Of a stretch of 64,000 nt of DNA, positions 45,788 through 52,295 are shown one piece after another. The position numbers were made by a program, and so were the translations under genes. The stretch spans positions 7,192,001 to 7,256,000 of the forward strand of contig NZ_CP098740.1 in assembly GCF_026167665.1 (NCBI RefSeq), in the 5' to 3' direction. The notes beneath the pieces are model-generated. The model ran no database searches and was not told where the DNA came from. It saw only the letters and a list, made by a program, of their open reading frames with translations. The DNA is from Streptomyces drozdowiczii (GTDB lineage: Bacteria; Actinomycetota; Actinomycetes; Streptomycetales; Streptomycetaceae). The first letter of the stretch is position 1; each line of letters opens with the position of its first letter.

Positions 45788-46104
45788 CGCAGGAACCCAG
45801 GCGTGAACGTCGCACCGCGACCGCCCGCGAGCTCGCGGACCGGTTCGGAGTGTCCGAGCGGACGGTGCAGCGCATGGTGGCCGAGGAACGTGCGGCGTAC
45901 GAGGAGCGCTCCCGGCAACGGCGGGACCAAATCGTCGAACTGCACCGGCAGGGACTGAAGGGGTACGAGATCGCCCGCAAGCTGAATGTCTCCTCCGGTC
46001 TGGTGTCCATCCGGCTCAAAGAGGCCCGCGCGGCCGGCGTCGACCTCACCCGTTACGCCGCTGCCGTGGACGCCCACGAACAGGGCCAGCGCGTGGCGAG
46101 CTGA
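45784..46104 (+). CDS. RepB-like origin-binding HTH protein
   Basis: 106 residues with two HTH segments: TARELADRFGVSERTVQRMV (about 13-32) and LKGYEIARKLNVSSGLVSIR (about 60-78). In pAL5000-type plasmids a small HTH protein overlapping repA binds the origin and loads RepA. The GTGA overlap with the replicase and the size fit that role. It is probably functional together with the 31-bp repeats. Confidence 0.75.
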   Translation: MTQEPRRERRTATARELADRFGVSERTVQRMVAEERAAYEERSRQRRDQIVELHRQGLKGYEIARKLNVSSGLVSIRLKEARAAGVDLTRYAAAVDAHEQGQRVAS

Positions 46105-46425
46105 CCGGGTCAGCCTCAGGGTGCTCCCTCTGAGCGGTGTCGCCACGGCCGGCTGATGCGTACGGACCGGGTCACTCACCCCGCGGTCGGCCGCCCCAGC
46201 ACCACCGCCCACGCGCACGCCGCACCGGCCACCAGCAGCGCGTTGACCGGCATTGAGGGGCGGTGGTGCTGCCGCGCGACAGCGGACCGCCTCACTCGCA
46301 GGTCATAGTGATGCCTCCGGGAGCGCGTCGGAAGCTCCAGGTTCGCGGCGCCTCCAGGTCGGCGCCGCCCCGGCCGCACGGCGTCCGCAGCCGAGGGGCG
46401 CGCATCTCCCCTCAGCCGGCGCACC
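46105..46425. other. Gene-poor stretch after repB
   Basis: About 320 bp in which I see no convincing gene. A short hydrophobic minus-strand reading (NALLVAGAACAWAVVLG near 46180-46250) lacks a ribosome site and is not called. Confidence 0.4.
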
Positions 46426-46812
46426 TCAGACGCGGTTGATGATCCGGATGCAGGCCATGCGCGTCGAGCCGGCGTAGCGGGCGCAGAGTTCTCCGTCGTC
46501 CATGACGCGGCCCGGGACGAAGGAGGCGATCAGCTGGCCACGGACCCGGTGGGCTTGGACGGCGTAGCGGAAGCCGCCGGGCTCCTTGACGTACACGGTC
46601 GCAGTCTTGCGGCCCTTGGGCGGGTTGGTCCAGGCGGTCGTCACATGGCCAGGATTACCCTCGCCCGGCTCACCGTCGACGCTGATGCAGACCTGGGGAC
46701 CGGACCAGTGATGGGTGCAGGCGGAGGCCGCAGCGTGAGCGGGCACGGCACCGGCCGCGCTCACCGCAGTAGCGGCCGCCACGAAGAGGGACCGGAGAAT
46801 CGATCGCTTCAC
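46426..46812 (-). CDS. Small secreted protein
   Basis: 128 residues with a clear Sec signal peptide (MKRSILRSLFVAAATAVSAA, then GAVPAHA with cleavage after AHA). The mature part of about 100 residues has four Cys (CTHHWSGPQVC and ELCARYAGSTRMAC), probably two disulfides. No enzyme motif. The GTG start at 46812 has no good ribosome site. Function unknown. Confidence 0.65.
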   Translation of the reverse strand: MKRSILRSLFVAAATAVSAAGAVPAHAAASACTHHWSGPQVCISVDGEPGEGNPGHVTTAWTNPPKGRKTATVYVKEPGGFRYAVQAHRVRGQLIASFVPGRVMDDGELCARYAGSTRMACIRIINRV

Positions 46813-46896
46813 GTCGGGTAAACGACGCCGGCGCGGTCGGGTTCCGCCGCCGCGGTAGCACCGTTGCTGCCCATCTCGCCTGCGCGCCGACCGAGC

Positions 46897-46986
46897 GAGG
46901 GTGCCGTCTACATCGTCGACGGCACCCTGGTGCCGACCCGTGATCGCAGCGTGGGGGCGTCCAGCAAGGGCAGTGACGCCCGTTAG
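46897..46986 (+). pseudogene. IS5-family transposase fragment
   Basis: Twenty-nine codons read EGAVYIVDGTLVPTRDRSVG then ASSKG before a stop, matching the first catalytic Asp region of IS5-type transposases (VDGTLLPTRD). It is a second IS5 scrap besides 34.6-34.8 kb. Confidence 0.55.
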
Positions 46987-47417
46987 GCGGGAGGTAGGAC
47001 GGGGTGGTCGATGTGGTGGTGCTCGATCTCCACCCCGTAATCCCCACCCATCGCCGCCCAGACCCGGCGTCCTACCGCTTCTGCCACTGCGACCGAACGG
47101 TGCCGGCCGCCCTGGCAGGCCACGGTCAGGCGGGCGACGTGGCCGACGGGCACCTCGTCGACCAGGAGGCGGAGCTGGACGGCGGTTCGGTTGATGAGGT
47201 CGCGGGCGCCGGGGGTGTTCAGGACGTGCTCGTACACGTCGTTGTCCAGGCCGGTGCGGTAGCGCATGGTCGGGTCATCGGCCGGGTTGCGCAGCGCCCG
47301 GCGCAGATCGACGTAGAGCCCATCGGTGACCAGATCGTGCGCGCCGTCGTGGCGGGCGCCGATGGAACGGATGACAGCGGTGACGAAACCGCGCCCCTCA
47401 AGGGTGGTGGTCTTCAT
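46983..47417 (-). CDS. RapZ C-terminal-domain-like protein
   Basis: 144 residues corresponding to the C-terminal half of RapZ/YvcJ. It has LYVDLRRALRNPADDPTMRY early and the hallmark VACQGGRHRSVAVAEAVGRR, but lacks the P-loop half. In RapZ this domain binds small RNAs or sugar-nucleotide ligands. Stand-alone versions occur on actinobacterial plasmids and phages with unknown partners. The start is ATG 47417 or GTG 47426. Confidence 0.75.
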   Translation of the reverse strand: MKTTTLEGRGFVTAVIRSIGARHDGAHDLVTDGLYVDLRRALRNPADDPTMRYRTGLDNDVYEHVLNTPGARDLINRTAVQLRLLVDEVPVGHVARLTVACQGGRHRSVAVAEAVGRRVWAAMGGDYGVEIEHHHIDHPVLPPA

Positions 47418-47426
47418 GCCCACCAC

Positions 47427-47833
47427 GATTCCGGCACGCCCACCACGGCGGTAGGAGTTGCCCGTTGACAGAACCGGAGGACGGAGCCGCCTCCGGGGTT
47501 AGGCCCGGGATCGGGGGCCGAGCCTCCCCACCGGTCGGTGGATGACGTGCGCGCCCTGGCGCTGGTGCTTGTGCGCTCTCTGGTGGGTCTTGATCCGGGA
47601 AGGGGGTCAGAGCTGACCGGTTGGGCGCTGGCGGGCCCCTCCTGGATCGGACAAACGGGCGTATCAGGAACCGTGGTTCGGCGGAACCATCCGATCGAGG
47701 AGGGGCCCCGTGTATCAGAGGCGGGGAGCAGGGCGGTCTGGTATCGGCGCTTTCGGCCCCGGCTCCAGATGAGGATGGCAGCGACGTGGAGCTCACATTC
47801 GATCAACCGACGAACACAGCAGGGAAACAGTCT
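47427..47833. other. 407-bp gap without a clear gene
   Basis: No supported gene. A GTG at 47710 after GAGGAGGGGCC opens a 20-codon frame that might extend if a base were missing, but nothing recognisable follows. Confidence 0.35.
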
Positions 47834-48168
47834 CTAGTCGATCATCCGGAGCTCGACATCCGGCTGACAGTGCGTGCACGTCCTGACCCATCGGCGATCA
47901 GTCGGCGCGCCTGGTCCCGGTCGATGGCCCGGCGCCGTTTGCCGGCCGCGTGGCACCCTCCCGCGTGGACCTCGATCGACGGAGCCCCCTGCCCGATGCC
48001 GAGTTCGACGATCCAGTCCGGCACGGCCGAGCGCCGCTCGGCACCCCGTTGCTGCTCGGCCTCCCGCTGCTCGGCCGCGGCAATGGCTTTGCGGATGTGC
48101 CCGAGCCAGATGGTGAGCTGCTGTTCCAATGTCCGAAGACGCGGCAGATCCGGCGGGAGATCGTACAT
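47834..48168 (-). CDS. DUF6233-like protein (apparent frameshift near the end)
   Basis: About 111 residues: MYDLPPDLPRLRTLEQQLTI, a helical middle, PDWIVELGIGQGAPSIEVHA and GGCHAAGKRRRAIDRDQARR. Adding one base in the CCC run 47887-47889 restores the family ending RTCTHCQPDVELRMID with its Cys pair. I recall this pattern as DUF6233, common in Streptomyces and of unknown function. The start at ATG 48168 has a weak ribosome site. Confidence 0.65.
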
Positions 48169-48218
48169 TTGTTCTATATTACGCTCGCCTTCCCGAGCCG
48201 ACCGAGAGGGGTGAGTGC

Positions 48219-48560
48219 GTGACCAGCGCAAACCTGCTGCACGCCCTGGGCATCGCCCCCTCCAGCCTCGACCCCGCCCCGCCCTGGACACCGTGTGGGT
48301 CCGCCTATATCGAGCGGCTCACTGAGCGGCATCCGTGCATTCGCTGCGGTGCCACAGCGACCGTCGCCGGCGTCATCGAGGACGCCGGCTTCGGCCGCCG
48401 CTGGGTGGACCGCTGCACAGCTTGCTTGGCCGCCACCACCACCCGCAGTCCCGGCCCACGCCCGCCCGTAGCGGACGTGCTCGCCGTGGTGCGGGCCGCG
48501 GCCGGTGAGATCGGTATGACCGTGACGGTCATGTGCGGCGACGACTGTGGTGCGGCCTGA
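48219..48560 (+). CDS. Small zinc-ribbon protein
   Basis: 113 residues with CIRCGATATVAGVIEDAGFG then RWVDRCTACLAAT, two CxxC knuckles forming a likely zinc ribbon, and a helical tail. The GTG at 48219 follows GAGAGGGG. It is divergent from the DUF6233-like gene. Function unknown. Confidence 0.6.
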   Translation: MTSANLLHALGIAPSSLDPAPPWTPCGSAYIERLTERHPCIRCGATATVAGVIEDAGFGRRWVDRCTACLAATTTRSPGPRPPVADVLAVVRAAAGEIGMTVTVMCGDDCGAA

Positions 48561-48599
48561 TCTCTTCAGGCCCGTGCGGAACCGGTGCTTGCGGCGCGC

Positions 48600-49334
48600 T
48601 CAGCTCCCGGACCTCGGCGCGGGAACCCTCGGCAGGAGCTCCCACAGTGGCCGACTCCCGGCAGCCCAGGCGGCCAGCATCCGCCGGTCGGCCAGGTGCA
48701 TGCGCAGTTGCTGAGCGAGCGGTGCGCAGCGGTTGGAGAAGCGTCCGTTGGTGACGACGAGGACGATGTCGGCGCCGTAGAGCTGGCGGGCGGTGCCGTT
48801 GACGCGCTGGAGGTCGGGGGTGCCGACGGCGGAGCCGCGGTCGCCGACGCGGCGGTGCTTGCACTGGATGACCCAGACACGGCCGTGGGGGTCGGTGGCC
48901 AGGACGTCGGCGCCGTTGTCACCGGATCCTCCGACCTGGCGGGCGTCGGTACATCCGTCGCGGCGCATCAGGTCCCGGATCGCGTACTCGAACTCACGGT
49001 GGTCCAAGGAGTCGAGCTGCGGGAGTTCGTAGCGCAGTGCCTGTTGCTGGACCCGGCTCCAGGCGTGCTGCTGGCGGCGTTGGTTGACGAACCAGGTCGC
49101 GGTCACGACCGCGACGGCCCCGAGCGTGACCACGGCCCACAGGTGGGTGACCAGCCAGGCGACGGCGGCCCAGAGTGCGGCGACGGACAGGACGCCGGCG
49201 CCGAGGACGAGGACCTGGCGGTCGCGCCGGCGCTGGCGGCGGGAGCGCGGGTAGCGGCGACGCCGACTCGTGCGGCGCGCGGGCCGGGGCCGCCGTGATG
49301 CGGGATGGCGGCGACGCGGGTGGCGAGTGGGCAT
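48600..49334 (-). CDS. Membrane-anchored Mrr-like restriction endonuclease
   Basis: 244 residues. An Arg-rich N-terminus (1-38) is followed by two membrane helices (VLVLGAGVLSVAALWAAVAW, LWAVVTLGAVAVVTATWFV), then a PD-(D/E)XK nuclease fold: FEYAIRDLMRRDGC, GGSGDNGADVLATDPHGR and VIQCKHRR with the catalytic D...QxK signature. Family members cut modified or foreign DNA. The membrane anchor suggests action at DNA entry. The ATG at 49334 follows GGAG. Confidence 0.82.
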   Translation of the reverse strand: MPTRHPRRRHPASRRPRPARRTSRRRRYPRSRRQRRRDRQVLVLGAGVLSVAALWAAVAWLVTHLWAVVTLGAVAVVTATWFVNQRRQQHAWSRVQQQALRYELPQLDSLDHREFEYAIRDLMRRDGCTDARQVGGSGDNGADVLATDPHGRVWVIQCKHRRVGDRGSAVGTPDLQRVNGTARQLYGADIVLVVTNGRFSNRCAPLAQQLRMHLADRRMLAAWAAGSRPLWELLPRVPAPRSGS

Positions 49335-49353
49335 CAGGCAGCGCTCCGCGGTG

Positions 49354-49522
49354 TCAGTGGCTGGAATCGGTGATGCCTTCGCCCACCGGGGCAGGGGCGA
49401 TGGCCGCGCCCGGGGCGAGCGCAATGATGACGGTCGGCTTCTCTTCGGTACGGCTGCGGGCGAGGCACCTGCCTAGGTGCGACAGCGCGCAGCCGACTGG
49501 CTGTCTCCGAAATGGTGATCAC
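49354..49522 (-). CDS. Possible small protein (frame disturbed)
   Basis: From GTG 49522 the sequence reads VITISETASRLRA. In the next frame it continues SHLGRCLARSRTEEKPTVII and ALAPGAAIAPAPVGEGITD to a stop at 49354. One added base near 49485 would join them into about 56 residues. The composition looks coding but no family is recognised, so this is tentative. Confidence 0.3.
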
Positions 49523-49618
49523 GTCAGACCCAAGGAGCACCCAGGCGCGAAACGTGACACAGGACGGCAAAGAAAAGCAGGGGGCGGCCGCGAACGGGCT
49601 CGTCCCGGCGGTCTCCTG

Positions 49619-49906
49619 CTACGGGGCGATGGTGAGCTGGGCGGCGCCCGGTGCGGGCGCGTAACGGCGGGCGGGCAGGCAGCGCACGGCCCGGTCGACG
49701 CCTGCGAGCAGGTCGCAGACCGGGATGCCGTAGTGGGCTGAGAGGCGGTCGATGTCGTCGAGGGACCACGAGGCGGAGCCGCCCTGCTTCCGGCTGACCT
49801 GCGCCTGGTTCAGCCGGAGGCCGTCGGCGAGGTCGGCCTGGCGCTCGCCGGTCAGCCGCATCAGGGCGGCGACGGTGAGCCGTAACGTCTGCTCTGTACT
49901 GGGCAT
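49619..49906 (-). CDS. Small XRE-type transcriptional regulator
   Basis: 95 residues with a Cro/C1-like HTH (LTGERQADLADGLRLNQAQV, then SWSLDDIDRLSAHYGIPVCD). ATG 49906 has GGAG upstream. It probably binds DNA to control nearby plasmid functions. Target unknown. Confidence 0.75.
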   Translation of the reverse strand: MPSTEQTLRLTVAALMRLTGERQADLADGLRLNQAQVSRKQGGSASWSLDDIDRLSAHYGIPVCDLLAGVDRAVRCLPARRYAPAPGAAQLTIAP

Positions 49907-50122
49907 ATGCGCACTCCGCATCACGTATGCGTGGAAGCCGGTGATCACATCGTCCCGCCACCCGCGACGCCCCGAGGGCAGAACATGCGCTCTGGCCTGA
50001 TACCTGGCCGATTCCAGTGCCGCACCGTTCCTGTGTGCGACGCTCCCCGCAGCGAGGGCGGTGGGGGCCGGTGGGATCCGACTACGTGTACGCGGGCCGA
50101 ACCATGGTCGAGGTGCGCCGGC

Positions 50123-50299
50123 TCATGACGCCTTCTTGCTGCGCGCGGCCTCGACGGCTTTGCGGCAGGTGACGCACAGAGGGCTTCCGCCGGCGCCGTA
50201 GCGGTGACACGGCATGTGGCAGCGCGCGCACCGGCCTACCTGGGCTGGTGAGCAGGTCAGGATGGTCGTCGAACGCTGGGTGGGTGCGGGCGTGGTCAC
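50123..50299 (-). CDS. Small zinc-finger protein
   Basis: 58 residues with GRCARCHMPCHRYGAGGSPL then CVTCRKA, two CxxC pairs that can bind one zinc. The GTG at 50299 is preceded by an excellent GAGGAGGG. Probably a nucleic-acid- or protein-binding accessory. Confidence 0.65.
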   Translation of the reverse strand: MTTPAPTQRSTTILTCSPAQVGRCARCHMPCHRYGAGGSPLCVTCRKAVEAARSKKAS

Positions 50300-50394
50300 G
50301 AGCCCTCCTCTCGAATCCCCGTTCTATCAGAACGGGAGCTCGTACCTGTGGCTACCGTGGCCGGCTGACAGTGCTCTTCGACATCGTGAACGCG

Positions 50395-50431
50395 TCAGGG
50401 GCCGGTACGGATGATCCGTACCGGCCCCTGA
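50395..50431. terminator. Perfect 37-bp palindrome, terminator
   Basis: 18-bp arms (TCAGGGGCCGGTACGGAT at 50395-50412, complement at 50414-50431) around a single G, 12 bp past the stop of the 38-residue gene. Likely terminates the minus-strand group that begins at 51660. Confidence 0.75.
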
Positions 50432-50442
50432 CTTGCTCGTTC

Positions 50443-50559
50443 TCAGGCCCCGCCGTCCCGGCGGGCGGCTTCGGCCAGCGCCTCGGCCAGCTCCCGGCTC
50501 GCGCGCTCTGTCTCTTCGGCCTCGCGGCGCAGCTGCTCCTGAATTTCCTGGGCGTCCAT
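50443..50559 (-). CDS. 38-residue helical peptide
   Basis: MDAQEIQEQLRREAEETERA continues as SRELAEALAEAARRDGGA, an amphipathic helix rich in Glu/Arg. The ATG has GGGAGACACC upstream at proper spacing, and a terminator follows at once, so it is likely translated. No family known. Confidence 0.5.
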   Translation of the reverse strand: MDAQEIQEQLRREAEETERASRELAEALAEAARRDGGA

Positions 50560-50596
50560 GGTGTCTCCCGTTCTCAAGATGTGTGCGGGTGGGTGG

Positions 50597-50995
50597 TCAG
50601 CTCAGTGCGGTGAGGGTGAGGGCGGCGACGGCCAGGACCAGGACGTGCGCGGTCTGGTCGACGTGCGCGGCGCCGCCCTTGGCGGCCCACTCGGGTTGGC
50701 GGGTGTGGGTCATCCACCACTGGATGGGCCAGCGCCGGTCGATGAACCCGTGCGTCAGGCCGATCAGCGCGACCGCGGCCGCGCCGGGCAGGACGCCGAC
50801 GCTCTCGTCCAGGACGACGGCGGCAACGACCAGGGCAAGCGAGCAAGCGGCGACGTGCGTGCCGGCGTGGGTGAGGTTCGCCCGCCACCCGGCGGCATTG
50901 CGGGCGGCCTTGTGTTCGGCCTGGTGGTCGGTCTGGAGCGGGTAGTCCGCGAGTAAATGGGCGACGTAGAGCAGAACGAAGACGGATGCGAACAT
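50597..50995 (-). CDS. DUF3307-type membrane protein
   Basis: 132 residues, four hydrophobic segments, beginning FVLLYVAHLLADYPLQTDHQ, the DUF3307 signature (LxAHLLADYxLQ), and containing THGFIDRRWPIQWWMTHT. Such proteins are frequent on phages and plasmids and have no proven function. It is in a run of small minus-strand genes. Confidence 0.75.
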   Translation of the reverse strand: MFASVFVLLYVAHLLADYPLQTDHQAEHKAARNAAGWRANLTHAGTHVAACSLALVVAAVVLDESVGVLPGAAAVALIGLTHGFIDRRWPIQWWMTHTRQPEWAAKGGAAHVDQTAHVLVLAVAALTLTALS

Positions 50996-51078
50996 AGGGC
51001 TTCTCCGGTGGCTGGGGCTGTCGGGGGCGTGGGGGCGGCCGGTCTCCTGGCAGTGATTACGGCCGCCCCGTGGCGCAT

Positions 51079-51261
51079 CTACTTGTTGTCGTCGTCCTCG
51101 ACGATGATCCGGCCGTGGAAGACACCGCCGCGGATGCCGTGGTTGGTCCCGCCGAACACTCCGCCATTGATCGTGGCGCCGCTCAGGTCCGGCACCTCGC
51201 CGCCGTTGTCGGTGCTGTCGGCGTTGCGGTCGGCGTCGGAGCGGGTGATGTGGAAACGCAT
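51079..51261 (-). CDS. Small Gly/Asn-rich protein
   Basis: 60 residues: a polar N-terminus, then a beta-like segment DLSGATINGGVFGGTNHGIR, GGVFHGRIIVEDDD with GGVF repeated, which may form a short beta-helix. No known family. It sits between the DUF3307 gene and the 118-residue gene in the same direction. Confidence 0.5.
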   Translation of the reverse strand: MRFHITRSDADRNADSTDNGGEVPDLSGATINGGVFGGTNHGIRGGVFHGRIIVEDDDNK

Positions 51262-51303
51262 GGTAGTGACCTCTCAGATGTGCGATCGGGTGGTGATGGC
51301 CGG

Positions 51304-51660
51304 TCAGATGCCCCTGTTGAGGCGGCCGGAGTCGTACATGCGCCGGATCGCGCTCTGTCGTTCCTTGTCGCCCAGGAGGGTCTCGGCAAGGTTGCGCCAG
51401 GACGTGCCGTACGTCTCCCGCAGGTGGAGTACGTAGGCGGCGCCGCGGCGGTCCATCAGCTTGCCGAACTCGATCGTGTGCCTGGCGGCGGCTTCCTCCT
51501 GGCCCTCGGTCGAGGTGACGACGCCCCGGCCCAGGGTCTCCAGCACGTCGGCGAGTTGGTCCCTCTCGATGGCCCGCATGATCAGTCCCTGCGGGTCGTC
51601 CTCCGGGGTCCAGGTGATCTCCACCGAGTGGCCGCTCGTCTTGGTTACGGTGACGGACAT
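51304..51660 (-). CDS. Hypothetical protein, possible plasmid regulator
   Basis: 118 residues: a beta-rich start MSVTVTKTSGHSVEITWTPE, a helical middle and a C-terminal GTSWRNLAETLLGDKERQSA helix that could be part of an HTH. The ATG at 51660 follows AGGGGAGA. An inverted TTGTGCACA pair lies upstream. No family recognised. Confidence 0.55.
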   Translation of the reverse strand: MSVTVTKTSGHSVEITWTPEDDPQGLIMRAIERDQLADVLETLGRGVVTSTEGQEEAAARHTIEFGKLMDRRGAAYVLHLRETYGTSWRNLAETLLGDKERQSAIRRMYDSGRLNRGI

Positions 51661-51694
51661 GGTGTATCTCCCCTGCTCAGTGCCGGTGTGCGCT

Positions 51695-51730
51695 TTGTGC
51701 ACATCTAGAGAATGGCATAGGTGTGCACAA
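51695..51730. promoter_or_regulatory. Inverted TTGTGCACA/TGTGCACAA pair
   Basis: TTGTGCACA (51695-51703) and TGTGCACAA (51722-51730) face each other across 18 bp of AT-rich DNA 35 bp upstream of the 118-residue gene. Each half is itself nearly palindromic. The arrangement suggests a dimeric repressor site controlling the minus-strand operon. Confidence 0.45.
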
Positions 51731-51851
51731 TGTGCAAGGCCCGTTGGCGGGTCCATTCCGGAAGTGGGCCGGCGCCCCGCCGGACGGGCGCGGCAACAGC
51801 GCCGTGGCGGATTCGCGGACGAGGGCCTGGTCGCCGGGCCACACTGACCGC

Positions 51852-52112
51852 ATGACGCACGCACCCCGGGTCTACGGCAGCGACGGCGAGGCGGACACCG
51901 GGCCCGAGCCCGGCCACGACTACCGCGAGCTGGTGGGCGGACCGCTGGACGGCCAGCTGCTCGACGTCACTGGCTGGACCGACGACATGCTCGCCGGCGG
52001 CGCCTACCTGATCACCCCGCACAGCGCGTACGGGCCCGGCGGCCGTGCTGACTACGCACCCGCTCCCGGCCAAATCGAGGGCCCCTTCGTCTGGGAGGGC
52101 GATGTCCCCTGA
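51852..52112 (+). CDS. Small hypothetical protein
   Basis: 86 residues with YRELVGGPLDGQLLDVTGWT, a pattern seen in small phage/plasmid proteins, and an acidic proline-rich end. Function unknown. The ATG at 51852 has only a weak ribosome site. It is flanked by minus-strand genes. Confidence 0.5.
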   Translation: MTHAPRVYGSDGEADTGPEPGHDYRELVGGPLDGQLLDVTGWTDDMLAGGAYLITPHSAYGPGGRADYAPAPGQIEGPFVWEGDVP

Positions 52113-52199
52113 CCATCCAGGCCGGGCCCAGCTTCGTTTCAGCGGCGACCGACAGCGATTCGGACGAGGACGTTCGGGATGAGGCAGAACGCGACGAGC

Positions 52200-52295
52200 C
52201 TGCAGATGGGCGCCGTTCTTCTTCGCCGCCTGCTGGGCGGCGAGCAGGGCCTGGCGGGCGAGGTCGACGCCGGACAGCTCCGGGACGGCGTTCAC
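52200..52295 (-). pseudogene. 5' fragment of a DciA-like (DUF721) gene
   Basis: From GTG 52295, overlapping the upstream stop as GTGA, 32 codons read ELSGVDLARQALLAAQQAAK KNG, the usual start of actinobacterial DciA-like proteins (GVDLARxALxAAxxxAKxxG), which load or assist the replicative helicase. The conserved RRDGREPxxLG block that should follow is absent, so the gene is truncated. Confidence 0.4.
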
